A program made the translations under genes and the position numbers. A DNA stretch of 64,000 nucleotides. Source: Schistosoma mansoni (lineage: Eukaryota; Platyhelminthes; Trematoda; Strigeidida; Schistosomatidae). The notes beneath the pieces were generated by a model. That model had not been told where the DNA came from. It did no database searches and was given only the letters and a program-made list of their open reading frames with translations. Positions 50,001-60,739 of this stretch are shown piece after piece (within the stretch, counting starts at the first letter, position 1; each line of letters opens with the position of its first letter). The DNA lies in assembly GCF_000237925.1 (NCBI RefSeq), contig NC_031496.1, positions 22,637,038-22,701,037 on the forward strand. Reading direction: 5' to 3'.

Positions 50001-53000
50001 TCTTCCGATTCCGGACGCAATGTGTTCCTCAGTCTTCCTGTTTTCCCTTTCCCTTCAGCATTCCAAGTTACGGCTTGCCGCCTGATGCAGTTTGATGATC
50101 CCCGCAATGTATGTCCTATCCAACTCCAACGTCTTTTCTTAATTTCCTCTTCAGATGGGAGCTGGTTTGTTCTCTCCCACAACAGACTGTAGCTGATGGT
50201 ATCCATTCAATGGACATTGAGTATCTTACTTAAACAATTGTTTATAAATACTCGTACTTTTTTGATGATAGTTGTGGTAGTTCTCCAAGTCGTAGCTCCA
50301 TACAGTAGGACTGTTATGACGTTCGTATTGAAGAGTGTGACTTTGATATTGGTTGAAAGTTGTTTTGAGTCCCATATGTTCTTCAACTGTAGGAATGCTG
50401 CTCTTACTTTGCCAGTCCTCGTCTTTACATTTTCATCAGATCCTCCTTGTTTGTCGATGTTGTTGCCCAGTTACAAGAAACTTTCCACCTGTTCCATCAC
50501 CTCTCCATCACGTGTAATATATTTGGGGCTATCTGTTATGTATTTGAGGATCCTGCTTTTTTCCTTATGTTTGTTGAGGCGAACTGCTATAGAGGCTGAT
50601 GCTACACTGGCTTTCTTCACCTGCATTTGTTCGTGTGTATAAGGATGGAAGAGCTGTGTCATCTTCGAAGTCCAATTAGTCTAACTGCATGGAAGTTGTC
50701 CATCGTACTCCGTGCTTCCCTTCAGATGTGGAGGTCTACATAATCCAGTCGACCACCAAAAAAAAGAGAAAGGGAGAGAGTAAACAGCCTTGTTTGACTC
50801 CGGTCCTCACTTGGAATGCATCTGTCAGCTGTCCTCCATACACAACTCTGCAGTGTAGTCTGTCTTATGAATTCTATATGATGTTAAAGATCTCAGGTAC
50901 ATTATAGTGTTCCATAAGGTTCTATACACACTTTCAAACTCCTTATGGTCAAGGAAGTTGATGCATATTGGTGAGTTCCATTCAATTGATTGTTCCACGA
51001 TGATCCGTAGTGTCGTGAATTGGTCTGTGCAAGACCGATCCTTGCGGAATCCGGCCTGTTGATCTCGAATTTTCTCATCTACTGAATCTTTCAACCGGTT
51101 CAACAACACTGTTGAAAACTTTTCCCGGTATTGATAGTGGTTTGATGCTTCTGTAGTTTTCACACTTGCTCAGATTTCCTTTGGTTTCTTGGTGTGAAGT
51201 GTTCTTCTTTCCGGTCTGTCGGCACTTATTCTTCCTCTCAAGTCTTCCTGAATAGAACATGGAGCATGTTTGCATTTGCTTATACGTCTGACTTCAGTGT
51301 TTCAGCTGGTATGTCGTCTGATCATACTCCCCTGCCACTCTTGATTTGTCTAATGGCCATGCTGGTTTTCTCGGTCGTTGGGGGATCGACATCTATAGGG
51401 AGGTCTGTGTGTGCTGCTTCGATGTCCGGAGGGTTCATTGGGGCGGATCTATTCAGGAGTTATATCTTATAGTTGCCTCATATTCCCTTCTCTTGCAGCT
51501 TATCCCACTGTTGTTGCTATATCTTCCACGTAATTCTGCTCGTCAGCTCTAATACTCCTCCTCACTCTCTTGTTCTTCCTGTCTTGAATCCTGCCAAGGG
51601 TCTCGAGGCATCGACCTCGTGACTTTCGAAGAATCTCGTCTTTCATCATGAGGTGTCATAATTCTTCTTGATGAAGATCCTTCCACTCCTAGGGCAGATT
51701 TTAAATGGCCTAAATCGTTTATTCTGGTTAGCCAATTTTTAGCAAGGTTGTTTTGCATGGGATGGAGTTGCTGACCTTATGCCCAACCCTTCTCCTTTAC
51801 CCGGGCTCGAGACCGGCAGTAACCCTAGAAGAGCCACAGGCGGATTTACTATTATGTTGATTACACTGAATAGTAATATGCATAACACTACATAGTTAGC
51901 AATCCTATTTATTGAAAAGTCACTTTTATGCATGTGTTTGGAAAATAACCTATTATTTTAAAGGAGATTTATCGTCAAGATTTAGTCTAAATATTCTGAT
52001 TTCAATACTAATGGAAGTTATGCGAATGTTTCAATACGAAGGCGTAGAATTCGATAAAGTAGATATTCACTACTCTCATGCATGACATATATTGCTTGAT
52101 CATTAATGAAAAAATAAATTGGGGAGGAGAACATTCTAAGTAACGTTTTTATTCTGCTATTATGACCCCAGCTACTTACTAAGTAACAGTCTCAGTCTTT
52201 TAAAGCCTTTTGATGTTTTCGTCTGTATTTTATGGATAGTTTTTGTCAAAGGTATCAAATAAGCAAAACATTCAATAAACTAATAATATCTACCATACTT
52301 CCGTGCAATCATGTCGTAATTTTAAGGTTTAGTTTTTAAAGTCTTTGGCTCTCAACCAGGATGTCATAGGTTCAAATCACGCTTCGATGACGAATAATAA
52401 ATATAACTTTTCATTTGGCCGGTATGCTTGTTATAATGTTCGTTATCAAGATGTGAAACTGATTTTAACTAATTGCGCTTATAGGTTCCTGTTAAGTAAA
52501 AAAAACATAAACAACATAGAGAGTGGCACTATCTTTGATATTGCTATTATTTTAACTCCTTCGTTTCACATCTCTTTGTTGTAATATGTAACGCGGCATT
52601 CTCCAAGCCGACAAATATTTGTCCCAAATTAATTTTAAACAACGTAGGATCTGACACAACTGTATCAATTTGTATCGCTACACATGTAACAGTGCGTCAA
52701 AATGAGAAAACTAAACTTAAGTGTAAACAATGCTACCAATAAATTCACTTGGTATTGTTTGTTTGAATCTTCCCATTGATGTTTTAGGACTGCAGCTGGT
52801 CAATCTCTAATTGGCATATGTGCATATTGTGTGTATTGCCTCGATAAAGGTCACAGTATGCATATATATCAATTAGAGACTGACCAGTTGCAGTCCTAAA
52901 AACATCGATGGGAAGATCCAAACAAACAATACTAAGTGAATTCAAACTTCACCACATCGCACAAGCAAGTGGCTATCACGACTCAGTGGCCGAGTGGATA

Positions 53001-56000
53001 ACGCGATGGCGTTTGAAGCGAGTGTACTGGGTTCGAGTCCCAGAGTGAACATCAACTCTGAGATGCAGGTACATCCAGCTGACGAGTCCCAAGTAGGACG
53101 AAACGCGCGTCCTGGATTCCACTGCTAGCCACTATCCATCTCTGCTTACCATGCTTGTGAATTAAGGTATATCGAGGCAATACGCACAGTATGAACATAT
53201 GCCAATTAGAGACTGACCAGTTGCAGTCCTAAACACATCGATGGGAAGATCCAAACAAACAATACTAAGTGAATTCAAACTTCACCCCATCGCACAAGCA
53301 AGTGGCTATCAGGACTCACTGGCCGAGTGGATAACGCGATGGCGTTTGAAGCGAGTGTACTGGGTTCGAGTCCCACAGTGAACATCAACTCTGAGATGCA
53401 CGTACATCCAGCTGACGAGTCCCAAATAGGACGAAACGCGCGTCCTGGATTCCACTGCTAGCCACTATCCACCTCTGCTTACCATGCTTGTGAATTAAGG
53501 TATATCGAGGCAATACGCACAGTATGCACATATGCCAATTAGAGACTGACCAGTTGCAGTCCTAAACACATCGATGGGAAGATCCAAACAAACAATACTA
53601 AGTGAATTTAAACTTCACCTCATTGCACAAGCAAGTGGCTATCAGGACTCACTGGCCGAGTGGATGGAGTTTGAAGCGAAAGGTACCGGGTTCGAGTCCC
53701 AGAGTGAACATCAACTCTGAGATGCACGTACATCCAGCTGACGAGTCCCAAATAGGACGAAACGCGCGTCCTGGATTCTACTGCTAGCCACTACCCATCT
53801 TTGAATACTACCAATAGTTGTCGATTACTAGATTGTGAAAAAATATTAGATAAAACAAACTAAAAAAATAGAGAACAATACTTATGCTGAGAATTTCGTA
53901 AAATTAAGATGAATCTATGCATCTTTACAGCTTCAAGCCTATAATGAATTATATTTCCAAACATTCATTAAAAAAAACATTTTGAGTTATATCAAATCTA
54001 TGAATATTTTTCCTAATCTCATCTCTTGTTCAGTTTCTATTGTTAATGTTTTTCTCCTCAAACTCAGTCTAGGATAAATCATGAATGGCAAGGATTAGAT
54101 GTACAATTAATTGAAGGTGATATGCGTAATTTAAAAACACCAGAACAAGCTGATATATTTGTCAGTGAACTACTTGGTTCATTTGGTGATAATGAATTAA
54201 GTCCAGAATGTTTAGATGGTGCACAACCAATGTTAAAAGGTAAGTTTCTCCTTTGATTTTACTCTCTAATCATAGTTGAACTTCAATATTGAATATTAAT
54301 ATTGTAGTCTTATATATTTAATAGTTTCTGAATTTGTATTTTTAAACTATTGGTAAGTCAAACAAGATCGTCTTCATCAATTACTTAGTAATAAAAGTAA
54401 TTACGAAGCCTTTCAAGAAGTATTGCTTCCTGATTTGCAACTAATTTTTAAACGGTGTCCATATCAATCTCGTATTATTTATTTATTTATTTAAACACAT
54501 AAATATTGGTACAAGGAAGCATCAGATACATATGCGCCACACAAATCTCCTTAGGGGGCCACACCCGGAGCCTTTGACCTAAAGCTCGGATCCACAAGAC
54601 AGTGGACCATCTTAAGGAGATGCATTCCCATGGTAGCCGGTGACCAACGATTGATTCATACGCCATTTGTTCCTTCAGGATACTGGAGCCCATGTACACC
54701 ATTGGTTTGGAATCTGGGTTTTCCAACTCCCCTAGGTGGACTTTCCGTGTCCACCAACCCGGTTAAAGTGCCGGACATTCGCTTTTGGTCTTCTCAATTT
54801 CGTAAACAACAATAATGCCACGAGAAGGCAGTGAGTAGGACTTCCCTGGCAGAGGCTCGTACATGGTATGGGTTTTCCTCGGAAGAGAAATTGTTGTAAT
54901 TCTAACACACTAATCATTCAATTACAAACCTTCTACTGAATGCACTAAATAATCACGAATACACGTTATGAATGACGCAGAATTATTTATTACAAAATAA
55001 AAATGAAATATGATAAAAATTGCTTCTCATTTTACTAGCATAGTTCATTATATACACTTTTTATACAATTTATGTTCACTCAACATTAGGTCATCATCAT
55101 CATAGGTTATCAAGTTATCTATCAACTGACAAAAGAGAATTCCATTTCAACCTATAAGCACTAATTTATTGAGTTTAAACAATAAAGTCATATTTTTTGA
55201 CCTTTTATCTAACTACCATTCCAAAAATCAATCTTTAATTGTTTCTCACAGGATTTCAGAAAAAGCTTGATTGTAAACTATGCTATTAGTCAAGATATTT
55301 TGCTCCTTAACTGTCAATGATATTTGCTTTGATATTTTTTAAAATTGAAAAGCTGACCCTCTTATTCTTAAAACTTTCTTATTAACAAAGTAATGAATGA
55401 AACAGTCCGACTTCAGTGTAACTCCTGTAGATGTTAATATCCAATTATTTGCTCCGCTCTCTTTTCATTAACTATTGTTTATGTATATTTGCTAATAAAT
55501 CATCTCAGCATCAAATCGATAAATAAATTAGTTTATGCAACTTAACATTATTGCTGAGTAGTCTATAACAACAATCATACAGTTGCTAGCCAATTTATTT
55601 CATTTCCCCTCCTCTCGCAGATTGAAGAAGACCATTAAGCTTTACACCAGACTCATGATAATAAAAAGAATATATTAATTCTACAAACTGTCATTATCAT
55701 CTACGTTTATTTAGGAATAATTCAAAGTTGCAAGTAAATTATAAGATTTTGAACAATGAATTGATAGAAGGCAGAGCTATTAAATATGGTAAATTATCCC
55801 CAAACATTTTGAAGAAAAAACTTTCATTTCTTAAAGATAAAGTTCTTTATGAAAGTTTTAAGATATTTATTCAAAAATAAATTATCATATTAGATAACAG
55901 AAATGTTGGACCTGTTTATATATATATATCGTGAGGGATTCATGAAATTCTGGTAAGCGGCCTTAACCGATAAACGTTGAAAATTCAAACCAAATCAGTG

Positions 56001-59000
56001 GATCCAAACTTAGTGGTCTCTTATCCAGAACCTTGGGCGTAATGGGTTCAATTTCAGGTGCAATTGTGGGTAAAAAATACTGTTGATAAGTCAGATACAA
56101 ACTAGAATAAAATAGCCATTCAATGTCCCATGGTTTACAATGGTTTTCTACTTGAAATCAGTTCGTGATGCAAGCTACTGATATAGTTAGTTTTACTTGC
56201 CAATGTTTCTTCAATTCTATCAGAATAACTTTCAGAACATTTTGTAATTTCTAACTAACTTTTGTGTGTAAGTAGTTTGCATTTGTTAAAATTCGCTCTC
56301 CTATAAAAAGAAGTAAATATGGTAATGTCTGAATCTTTACATATTATGTATTCTTATTCATTTCACTTAGATGATGGAATTAGTATACCATGTTCCTACA
56401 CATCATATGTTGCTCCTTTACAATCCTTACAAATATATAATGAAACAAGACGATCTAAAGATGTGGTAAGATGATTGGTTACTCTTTGATTTTTCTTTCC
56501 AAGTTTTTAAATATAGTGAAGAGCAGCAAGTATTATTGTTATTATTCTGCATAAATTATAAATGATAATCTAAGATCCAGTAAACTACATTTCAGTGTAG
56601 TTGAGATCAGCATTGAATAAGTGAATCTTCTATTCAACAGTCGTTTTAAAGTTTCTTTTTTATGGATCCGTTTCATGTATCCTACCTCAGCAACTTTTTA
56701 TATTGTGAAAACAAAGGACATCTATTGATTAACTGTAACGTTGTTGCTGTTAAGTTCAGTCGTAGTTACGGCCTATTTTTATCGTATAACAGCACTACAG
56801 AACCACTTAACAATTCAATGTTTCATACTTGAACTATGTGTACAAAAGTAGCAACATGTGCACAAGCGATCCACTTTACTGTAGCCCTAATATTTTTAGC
56901 TTTTTATGTGTGATAGACTAGTTGTTAATTATTGTTATGTTATACAGTCATTCAAGTCTAAACGCAAGCCCGAAACCATCTTCTTAAGTAAAAATAACAC
57001 TTTATTGACTAAGATTGAATCGAGAATATATGCACACTCATGAATACACATGTTTTTCCCTTAGAAAATAAGGTCGAAATTAAGATGAATATGGTACTTT
57101 TTTCTTTACCCCTAATGATGCATTTTGAAGGTATGATCATAAATATTTTTTCTAAAAAATAGTCGTTAGTTCAAGGGTTCACGAAATAAGTGCTCAATAT
57201 ATCTAAATGTAAACTTTTTTCCTCAAAAAATATATAAAAATTATAGTATGCTGAGAAACAAATTAGCCCTGTCCGTAACTGCATATGCACTTGAATCTAA
57301 ACTATTGACTGCTAGAGTTCATTGTTATTAAAATATAATAATCATTCCACAAATTATTAGCTCTTATATCTATTGTGGAACAATAATAACCAAATGCATT
57401 ATTTTTAAAATTATTACTATTTAGCATCAGGTTTGAGTGCAAAGGGGTAGGAAACTATTCATTAATGCAGGGCCGAGTGTAAATAATAAATCTAAATCAC
57501 AGTTGTTTTGATGTTGTTATCCAACAAATAAAGCCACATTTTAAGCCAATGATTTGTTATCCTTTAAAAAATAAAACCAAGATATGGCTAGTAACATGCA
57601 TTTATCTCCTTACCTACATTAGATTGGTCCAACGTATCATATTCCCTTCTTGGGAAAATAAGTCTCGCATCTTAGTTTCAACTGCCAGAATTAAGGTCGG
57701 AAAAAAAATACATCAAATACTTTCGTCTAATGCTTTTAGATTTTAATTAGTTGCCAATTATCATCCCACCCTATGGTTTTAATTTATTCCAGACCTGTCC
57801 CACTGATTGGTTAATAAGTTGTTTTAAACTTGGAAAGACAAAATTTACCTTATTACTTGTACTTTTTTTCGATACTTCAGACCAATAGAGTCGGGTATTC
57901 CATGGAAACACCTTATGTTGTTCGACTTCGTAATTGTCAAATATTGAGTTCACCTCAACCAGCTTTTACATTTGAACATCCAAAAAAAGGTGAGTAAATA
58001 AGCATATGGTTAGAAAATTTTGCATTTCCAAGTATTTATATTCCCATTGAACTATAAGACATACGTTTTTTTTTCTAGACTTGAATCAGTCGAATGCACG
58101 TGAAGTATGTTGTAGCTTTAACATTCAACAAGATGCTGTTGTACATGGAATTGCCGGTTATTTCGAAGCAGTTCTCTATAAGGACGTAACACTCAGTAAG
58201 TTATTGGGAATTATTATGATTTATATGTTTGAGTGGTTTCACAAGAATCCACATTGGTTGCCAGGCAAGTCACATGAGATGCCAAGAGACTGACCAGTTT
58301 CAGTTCTTAACATCAACGACGGAAGTATTCGAACACCTATAAGTTAAATTTGGGAATGCTTAAAACTTCTCTAGTTTTGCACAAACTGGTTTGCTTACTG
58401 ATTGTTTAAGAAAATAGCGTCTTCTCACCATTTTTCTTAAATGTGTATGGGTATTAAGGGTCCTACTACGTGTTAACATATCACTAAACATCGTTCTTTT
58501 TTATTTTAAAACTAATTGTCATAGTAGCACTTATTAACTAAACATATATTTTGTACTTGACGTACATAAAATGACTAATGACCTCCTCCTAGTAGTATAT
58601 TCTGAATTTAAATCAGAATGAATGCATGTAAAATCTAGTATTTTTAACGTAATTTTAAAAAATCGGTGTCACCTCACAATTAAGGATCTTCCTTTAACGT
58701 CTTACTAAATGCGTGATCATTAGACAACAGTCAAATGAAACATGTAAACGACTTTTGACACTTAGCTAACATTCTTTCACTTATGTTACCAACTTATTTT
58801 TCTCTCCCAAATAATTTATTGCGTTAAATTATTTTTGAGATGTTGTACTATGCTGTACCGCTACCTATACGAAACAGATTTCCAAGGAAACTAAAATATT
58901 CTTATTCGTAAAGTACTTAATCGTTTTTCAGCAATTTTACATACTAAATGAAAAGTACCCCTGTGACTTAATAAACGTTTGTGCACACGGCTGAACCAAC

Positions 59001-59721
59001 ATCTCCAGGTAGAGATGTCTCATAATACTCTCCAACTCTTCAAAAAAGAGTATGTTATTTGCAGCTCAACCTCCAGGGGCAACCAACCACTAAGTAATTA
59101 CCGCACTCAATAAGCACACATTTTGCTAAGAGTATTTTAGGATCTCTCCCGTTTTTGTATCATCTTTAATAGGTGATTAGTTTCAATTAACATATCACAG
59201 TGTAAATTAACTGGTAAACATCAGTCGCATTTTAAAATCAGCTTTCCCACTAAAATTTTCACACGAATGGATTAAGCAACAGTTTGTTTTCCTTCAAATG
59301 CTTATCGACTTGACGAAAAGCATCTATTACGTGATTGCTTTACATCAAAATATTAACGAAACTATCTTGAACTTGACAGTGATGTGAGATACCCATAATT
59401 CTCATTTCGAAATAAAAGCCTGTGTCACTAGAATTTTCAAAGCTCCAAACCCTGAATATGACTGGAAATAATAAACAACGTCCATATAATTCTTATTTTC
59501 CAGGTACACATCCGGACCGTCATAGCCCTCAAATGGTATCTTGGTTCCCGTTGGTATTTCCATTTGAGTATCCAATCCATGTTCATTCTAGAGATAAGAT
59601 CACTTTGTATCTCTGGCGTAATGTAAGTAGTCGGTATGTATGGTATGAATGGGTACTAACAGAACCGCGACCTACAAAAATTCACAACGCTGCTGGTCAT
59701 GTTTACAAAATTGCACTTTGA
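40462..59721 (+). CDS. PRMT5: Protein arginine N-methyltransferase 5 (PRMT5), complete, 13 coding exons
   Basis: A type II methyltransferase that makes symmetric dimethylarginine on histones and Sm proteins, usually with the WD-repeat partner MEP50. Coding exons I deduce: 40462-40568, 40602-40711, 40746-40972, 41006-41054, 42339-42619, 44246-44392, 45625-45714, 49424-49699, 54068-54239, 56371-56465, 57881-57989, 58079-58195, 59504-59721. All junctions are GT-AG and in phase, and the sum is 1998 bp (665 residues; human 637). Order: N-terminal TIM barrel ([42 protein letters not shown]), Rossmann methyltransferase with SAM motif [11 protein letters not shown], acidic AVEKNP, GDMR, the double-E loop [15 protein letters not shown], and a C-terminal beta barrel ending VWYEW...YKIAL. 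The phenylalanine tied to symmetric methylation is kept ([11 protein letters not shown]). The start ATG follows an in-frame TAG. AATAAA lies at 59786-59791. Introns carry many repeats. Converges on SIN3. Confidence 0.95.
42339..42619 (+). CDS. PRMT5: PRMT5 exon 5, TIM barrel
   Basis: Encodes PWHWWLNL, then [22 protein letters not shown] and [16 protein letters not shown], matching the conserved second half of the PRMT5 TIM barrel. It enters in phase 1 from exon 4 and leaves in phase 0 at AAG|GTACTT. Confidence 0.92.
44858..45385 (+). repeat. Dispersed repeat family D, long copy
   Basis: A moderately GC-rich ~500 bp sequence with the blocks TTTACGAAATTGAGAGGACG, CCGGGTTGGTGGACACGGAA and CACATGGGCTCCAGTATCCT. 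It ends TTTGTACCAATATTTGTGTT plus TAAATTAATAATAA. The A/T-rich 3' tail and loss of 5' ends in other copies suggest a non-autonomous retroelement. It lies in PRMT5 intron 6 in sense orientation. Confidence 0.65.
46935..47126 (+). repeat. Repeat with a family D-like 3' end
   Basis: The last ~60 bp (TATCTGGTGCCCTTTTGTAC, then GTTTAAATAAATAAAT) match the family D tail, but the body (about 46935-47060) is different. Two families may share one 3' end, as SINEs do with the LINE that moves them. In PRMT5 intron 7. Confidence 0.55.
47490..48123 (-). repeat. Dispersed repeat family D, minus strand, interrupted
   Basis: The 3' tail lies at 47495-47525 (ATTTATTTAAACATAAATAT). The body matches to about 47680, then about 250 bp of unrelated text including (ACGT)n at 47863-47880 intervenes, and the family resumes at 47937-48120. 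In PRMT5 intron 7. Confidence 0.6.
49222..49338. mobile_element. 117 bp retroposed repeat (family E) with 16 bp target-site duplication
   Basis: Flanked by perfect tttcatttgctcttta at 49206-49221 and 49339-49354. The body has TTAGCGTTTTTTTAGCGAG, GGGGTCTCTAACCCC (a small hairpin) and CCTCCTCCTTTATCCAGGC. Related copies occur at 51.72-51.84 and 62.6-62.72 kb. Orientation is uncertain, since there is no poly-A tail. Confidence 0.75.
49424..49699 (+). CDS. PRMT5: PRMT5 exon 8, SAM-binding core
   Basis: Encodes [10 protein letters not shown], then [16 protein letters not shown] (SAM motif I) and [12 protein letters not shown] (acidic ribose-binding glutamate). Between them sits an extra polar segment of roughly 30 residues (rich in N, S, T, Q) compared with vertebrate PRMT5. 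It lies in the linker before the Rossmann fold and probably loops out. The exon starts 86 bp after a 117 bp retroposed repeat. Confidence 0.93.
49907..51555 (-). mobile_element. RTE-type LINE, minus strand
   Basis: On the minus strand the copy runs from the endonuclease/reverse-transcriptase linker ([15 protein letters not shown] near 51390-51435) through the reverse transcriptase ([16 protein letters not shown] near 51050-51000; VEQSIEWNS), then [17 protein letters not shown] near 50630, to the RTE C-terminus near 49910. Parts are deleted and the frame is broken, so it is inactive. Its last ~450 bp are almost identical to 38.89-39.34 kb on the other strand. In PRMT5 intron 8. Confidence 0.85.
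51556..51845 (-). mobile_element. Family E repeat plus an ORF-like leader, next to the RTE copy
   Basis: 51720-51845 is a family E copy. 51556-51720 on the minus strand encodes [18 protein letters not shown] and a charged [17 protein letters not shown] end, which runs into the RTE copy. The arrangement suggests that E is the 5' end of an RTE-like element whose endonuclease part is deleted here. This is inference. Confidence 0.45.
52736..53803 (+). repeat. Tandem array of three SINE family B hammerhead monomers, with inverted head
   Basis: Three consecutive units, each with leader, A/B-box region (GGCCGAGTGG; GGTTCGAGTCCC) and a hammerhead: 53071-53120, 53404-53453, 53730-53779. The predicted cleavage sites (after GTC at 53111, 53444 and 53770) are 333 and 326 bp apart. 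Each core has CTGACGAG, a TCCC/AGGA stem II with a 4 nt loop, CGAAA, palindromic ACGCGCGT, and stem I ATCCAG/CTGGAT (the third unit has CTGGAT followed by T-C changes). Left of the array, 52742-52835 is an inverted copy of the leader at 52850-52945. The array lies in PRMT5 intron 8, sense strand. Confidence 0.88.
54068..54239 (+). CDS. PRMT5: PRMT5 exon 9, double-E loop
   Basis: Encodes [20 protein letters not shown] followed by [17 protein letters not shown], with both catalytic glutamates present. The AG at 54066-54067 (CTCAG|TCT) keeps the phase; the nearer TCTAG, 3 codons into the exon, would not. Confidence 0.93.
54478..54865 (-). repeat. Dispersed repeat family D, minus strand
   Basis: Starts with the tail (ATTTATTTATTTAAACACAT) and matches the copy at 44.9-45.4 kb on the opposite strand through the GTTGTTTACGAAATTGAGA block to about 54864. 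In PRMT5 intron 9. Short frames on both strands here and in the other D copies give near-identical peptides and are not genes. Confidence 0.7.
58235..58350 (+). repeat. SINE family B leader fragment
   Basis: The CCAAGAGACTGACCAG block and TTCTTAACATCAACG match the family B leader. The tRNA-like and ribozyme parts are absent. In PRMT5 intron 12. Confidence 0.55.
59504..59721 (+). CDS. PRMT5: PRMT5 last exon
   Basis: Encodes [20 protein letters not shown] and the terminal beta-barrel strands ([27 protein letters not shown]) to TGA 59719-59721. The AATAAA at 59786-59791 is a fitting polyadenylation signal. Confidence 0.93.
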
Positions 59722-60739
59722 TTATCATATGTGAAAGACTGAGTTATTTTTTTAAACAACTTTGTACAGACAAAAAATGTTTGTCAATAAAACTATGTTC
59801 GCATTATATTTTAATCACGATGAAATAAACAGCTTTCCAGCAGACGTATACTTATTGTACGAGGATGATGTCCATGTTTTTGTACTTTTTCAACCTTATT
59901 TAACACTTCTAACGAGCTGCAACGCAAATAGTTAACTCTTTTTGACATTTGAAGTGAACTGGAGACGTTTCTAAGTTAGGCATTGGATTTTTAGAATTCT
60001 ACATTGTGCTCCATGCAAAAAGTTAGTGTGCAATCATATTAATGTTCAGCGCCTCTATCAATGTAAAGAGAGTAAAAATTAGTACTAGCATGCTATCATC
60101 AATAGGCAGAGCCTCAATCAACTTTAATGGAAAGAATAATAGAAAGAGTAATTTCTGTAAGTTTGGGGTACATATTAAATTTGATAGAAATGAAATATTA
60201 CAATATCTATCCAAATGTAACAAAATAGCACAAATTACTCAACAGGTCGGTATCATGTACACTATTATTTGTAAAAACTGAGAGAGCGTCCACATTTAGT
60301 AGTAGTGTATGAATGATAACAAACAATAATACAATGCATGTATGTGGATTTCATTTAGACAAAATAAAAATAAGAGCAGAACCAGTCTGGATTATGTGTA
60401 TAATAAGTGGTATATGTATACATACAGAGCATATCATTGAATAAACAGAAAACAAAAGGATACAAAACACTTTCGAGGTGAAGAATGAATTAATAAATTG
60501 GAGATTATCGTCATTGTGGTGATAATTGTGGTAAAAAAGCAAATACACATGGACTGCTCGCACTATAATAAGTAATATTGTATGTACATGTATAAATTAA
60601 ATTGATGGTTGGTCAGTTTGTTAGTTAAGCTAGAAAACATATTTACAACGTAAAATAGAAATGTTTATTGAAGCATTTTGTCCTTTTGAGGGTGTAAAAT
60701 CTTCGGATCGTCACATTGTTAATTAGAATATTTGACAGT
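59722..60739. other. Convergent intergenic region between PRMT5 and SIN3
   Basis: Holds the PRMT5 3' UTR with AATAAA at 59786-59791 and, for the minus-strand gene, a TTTATT (minus-strand AATAAA) at 60664-60669, about 75 bp after its stop. The frames in between (60.02-60.28, 60.35-60.56 kb) overlap on both strands and are not recognisable. Confidence 0.6.

Noticed and set aside
52980-53060. Possible tRNA genes (A and B boxes)
   Set aside because: The boxes belong to tRNA-derived SINEs. No cloverleaf with a proper acceptor stem was seen, and the same sequence is repeated many times.
53602-53787. 61-codon frame with B-box-derived text
   Set aside because: It lies wholly inside the third monomer of the family B array.
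52736-53803. CRISPR-like repeat array
   Set aside because: Units are ~330 bp with promoter boxes and a ribozyme, and there are no short repeats with unique spacers. The genome is eukaryotic.
56000-56170. Possible very old SINE family A copy in PRMT5 intron 9
   Set aside because: Only scattered matches (a CCATTCAATG-like block and a tail-like GGTTTTCTACTTGAAATCA); too weak to call.
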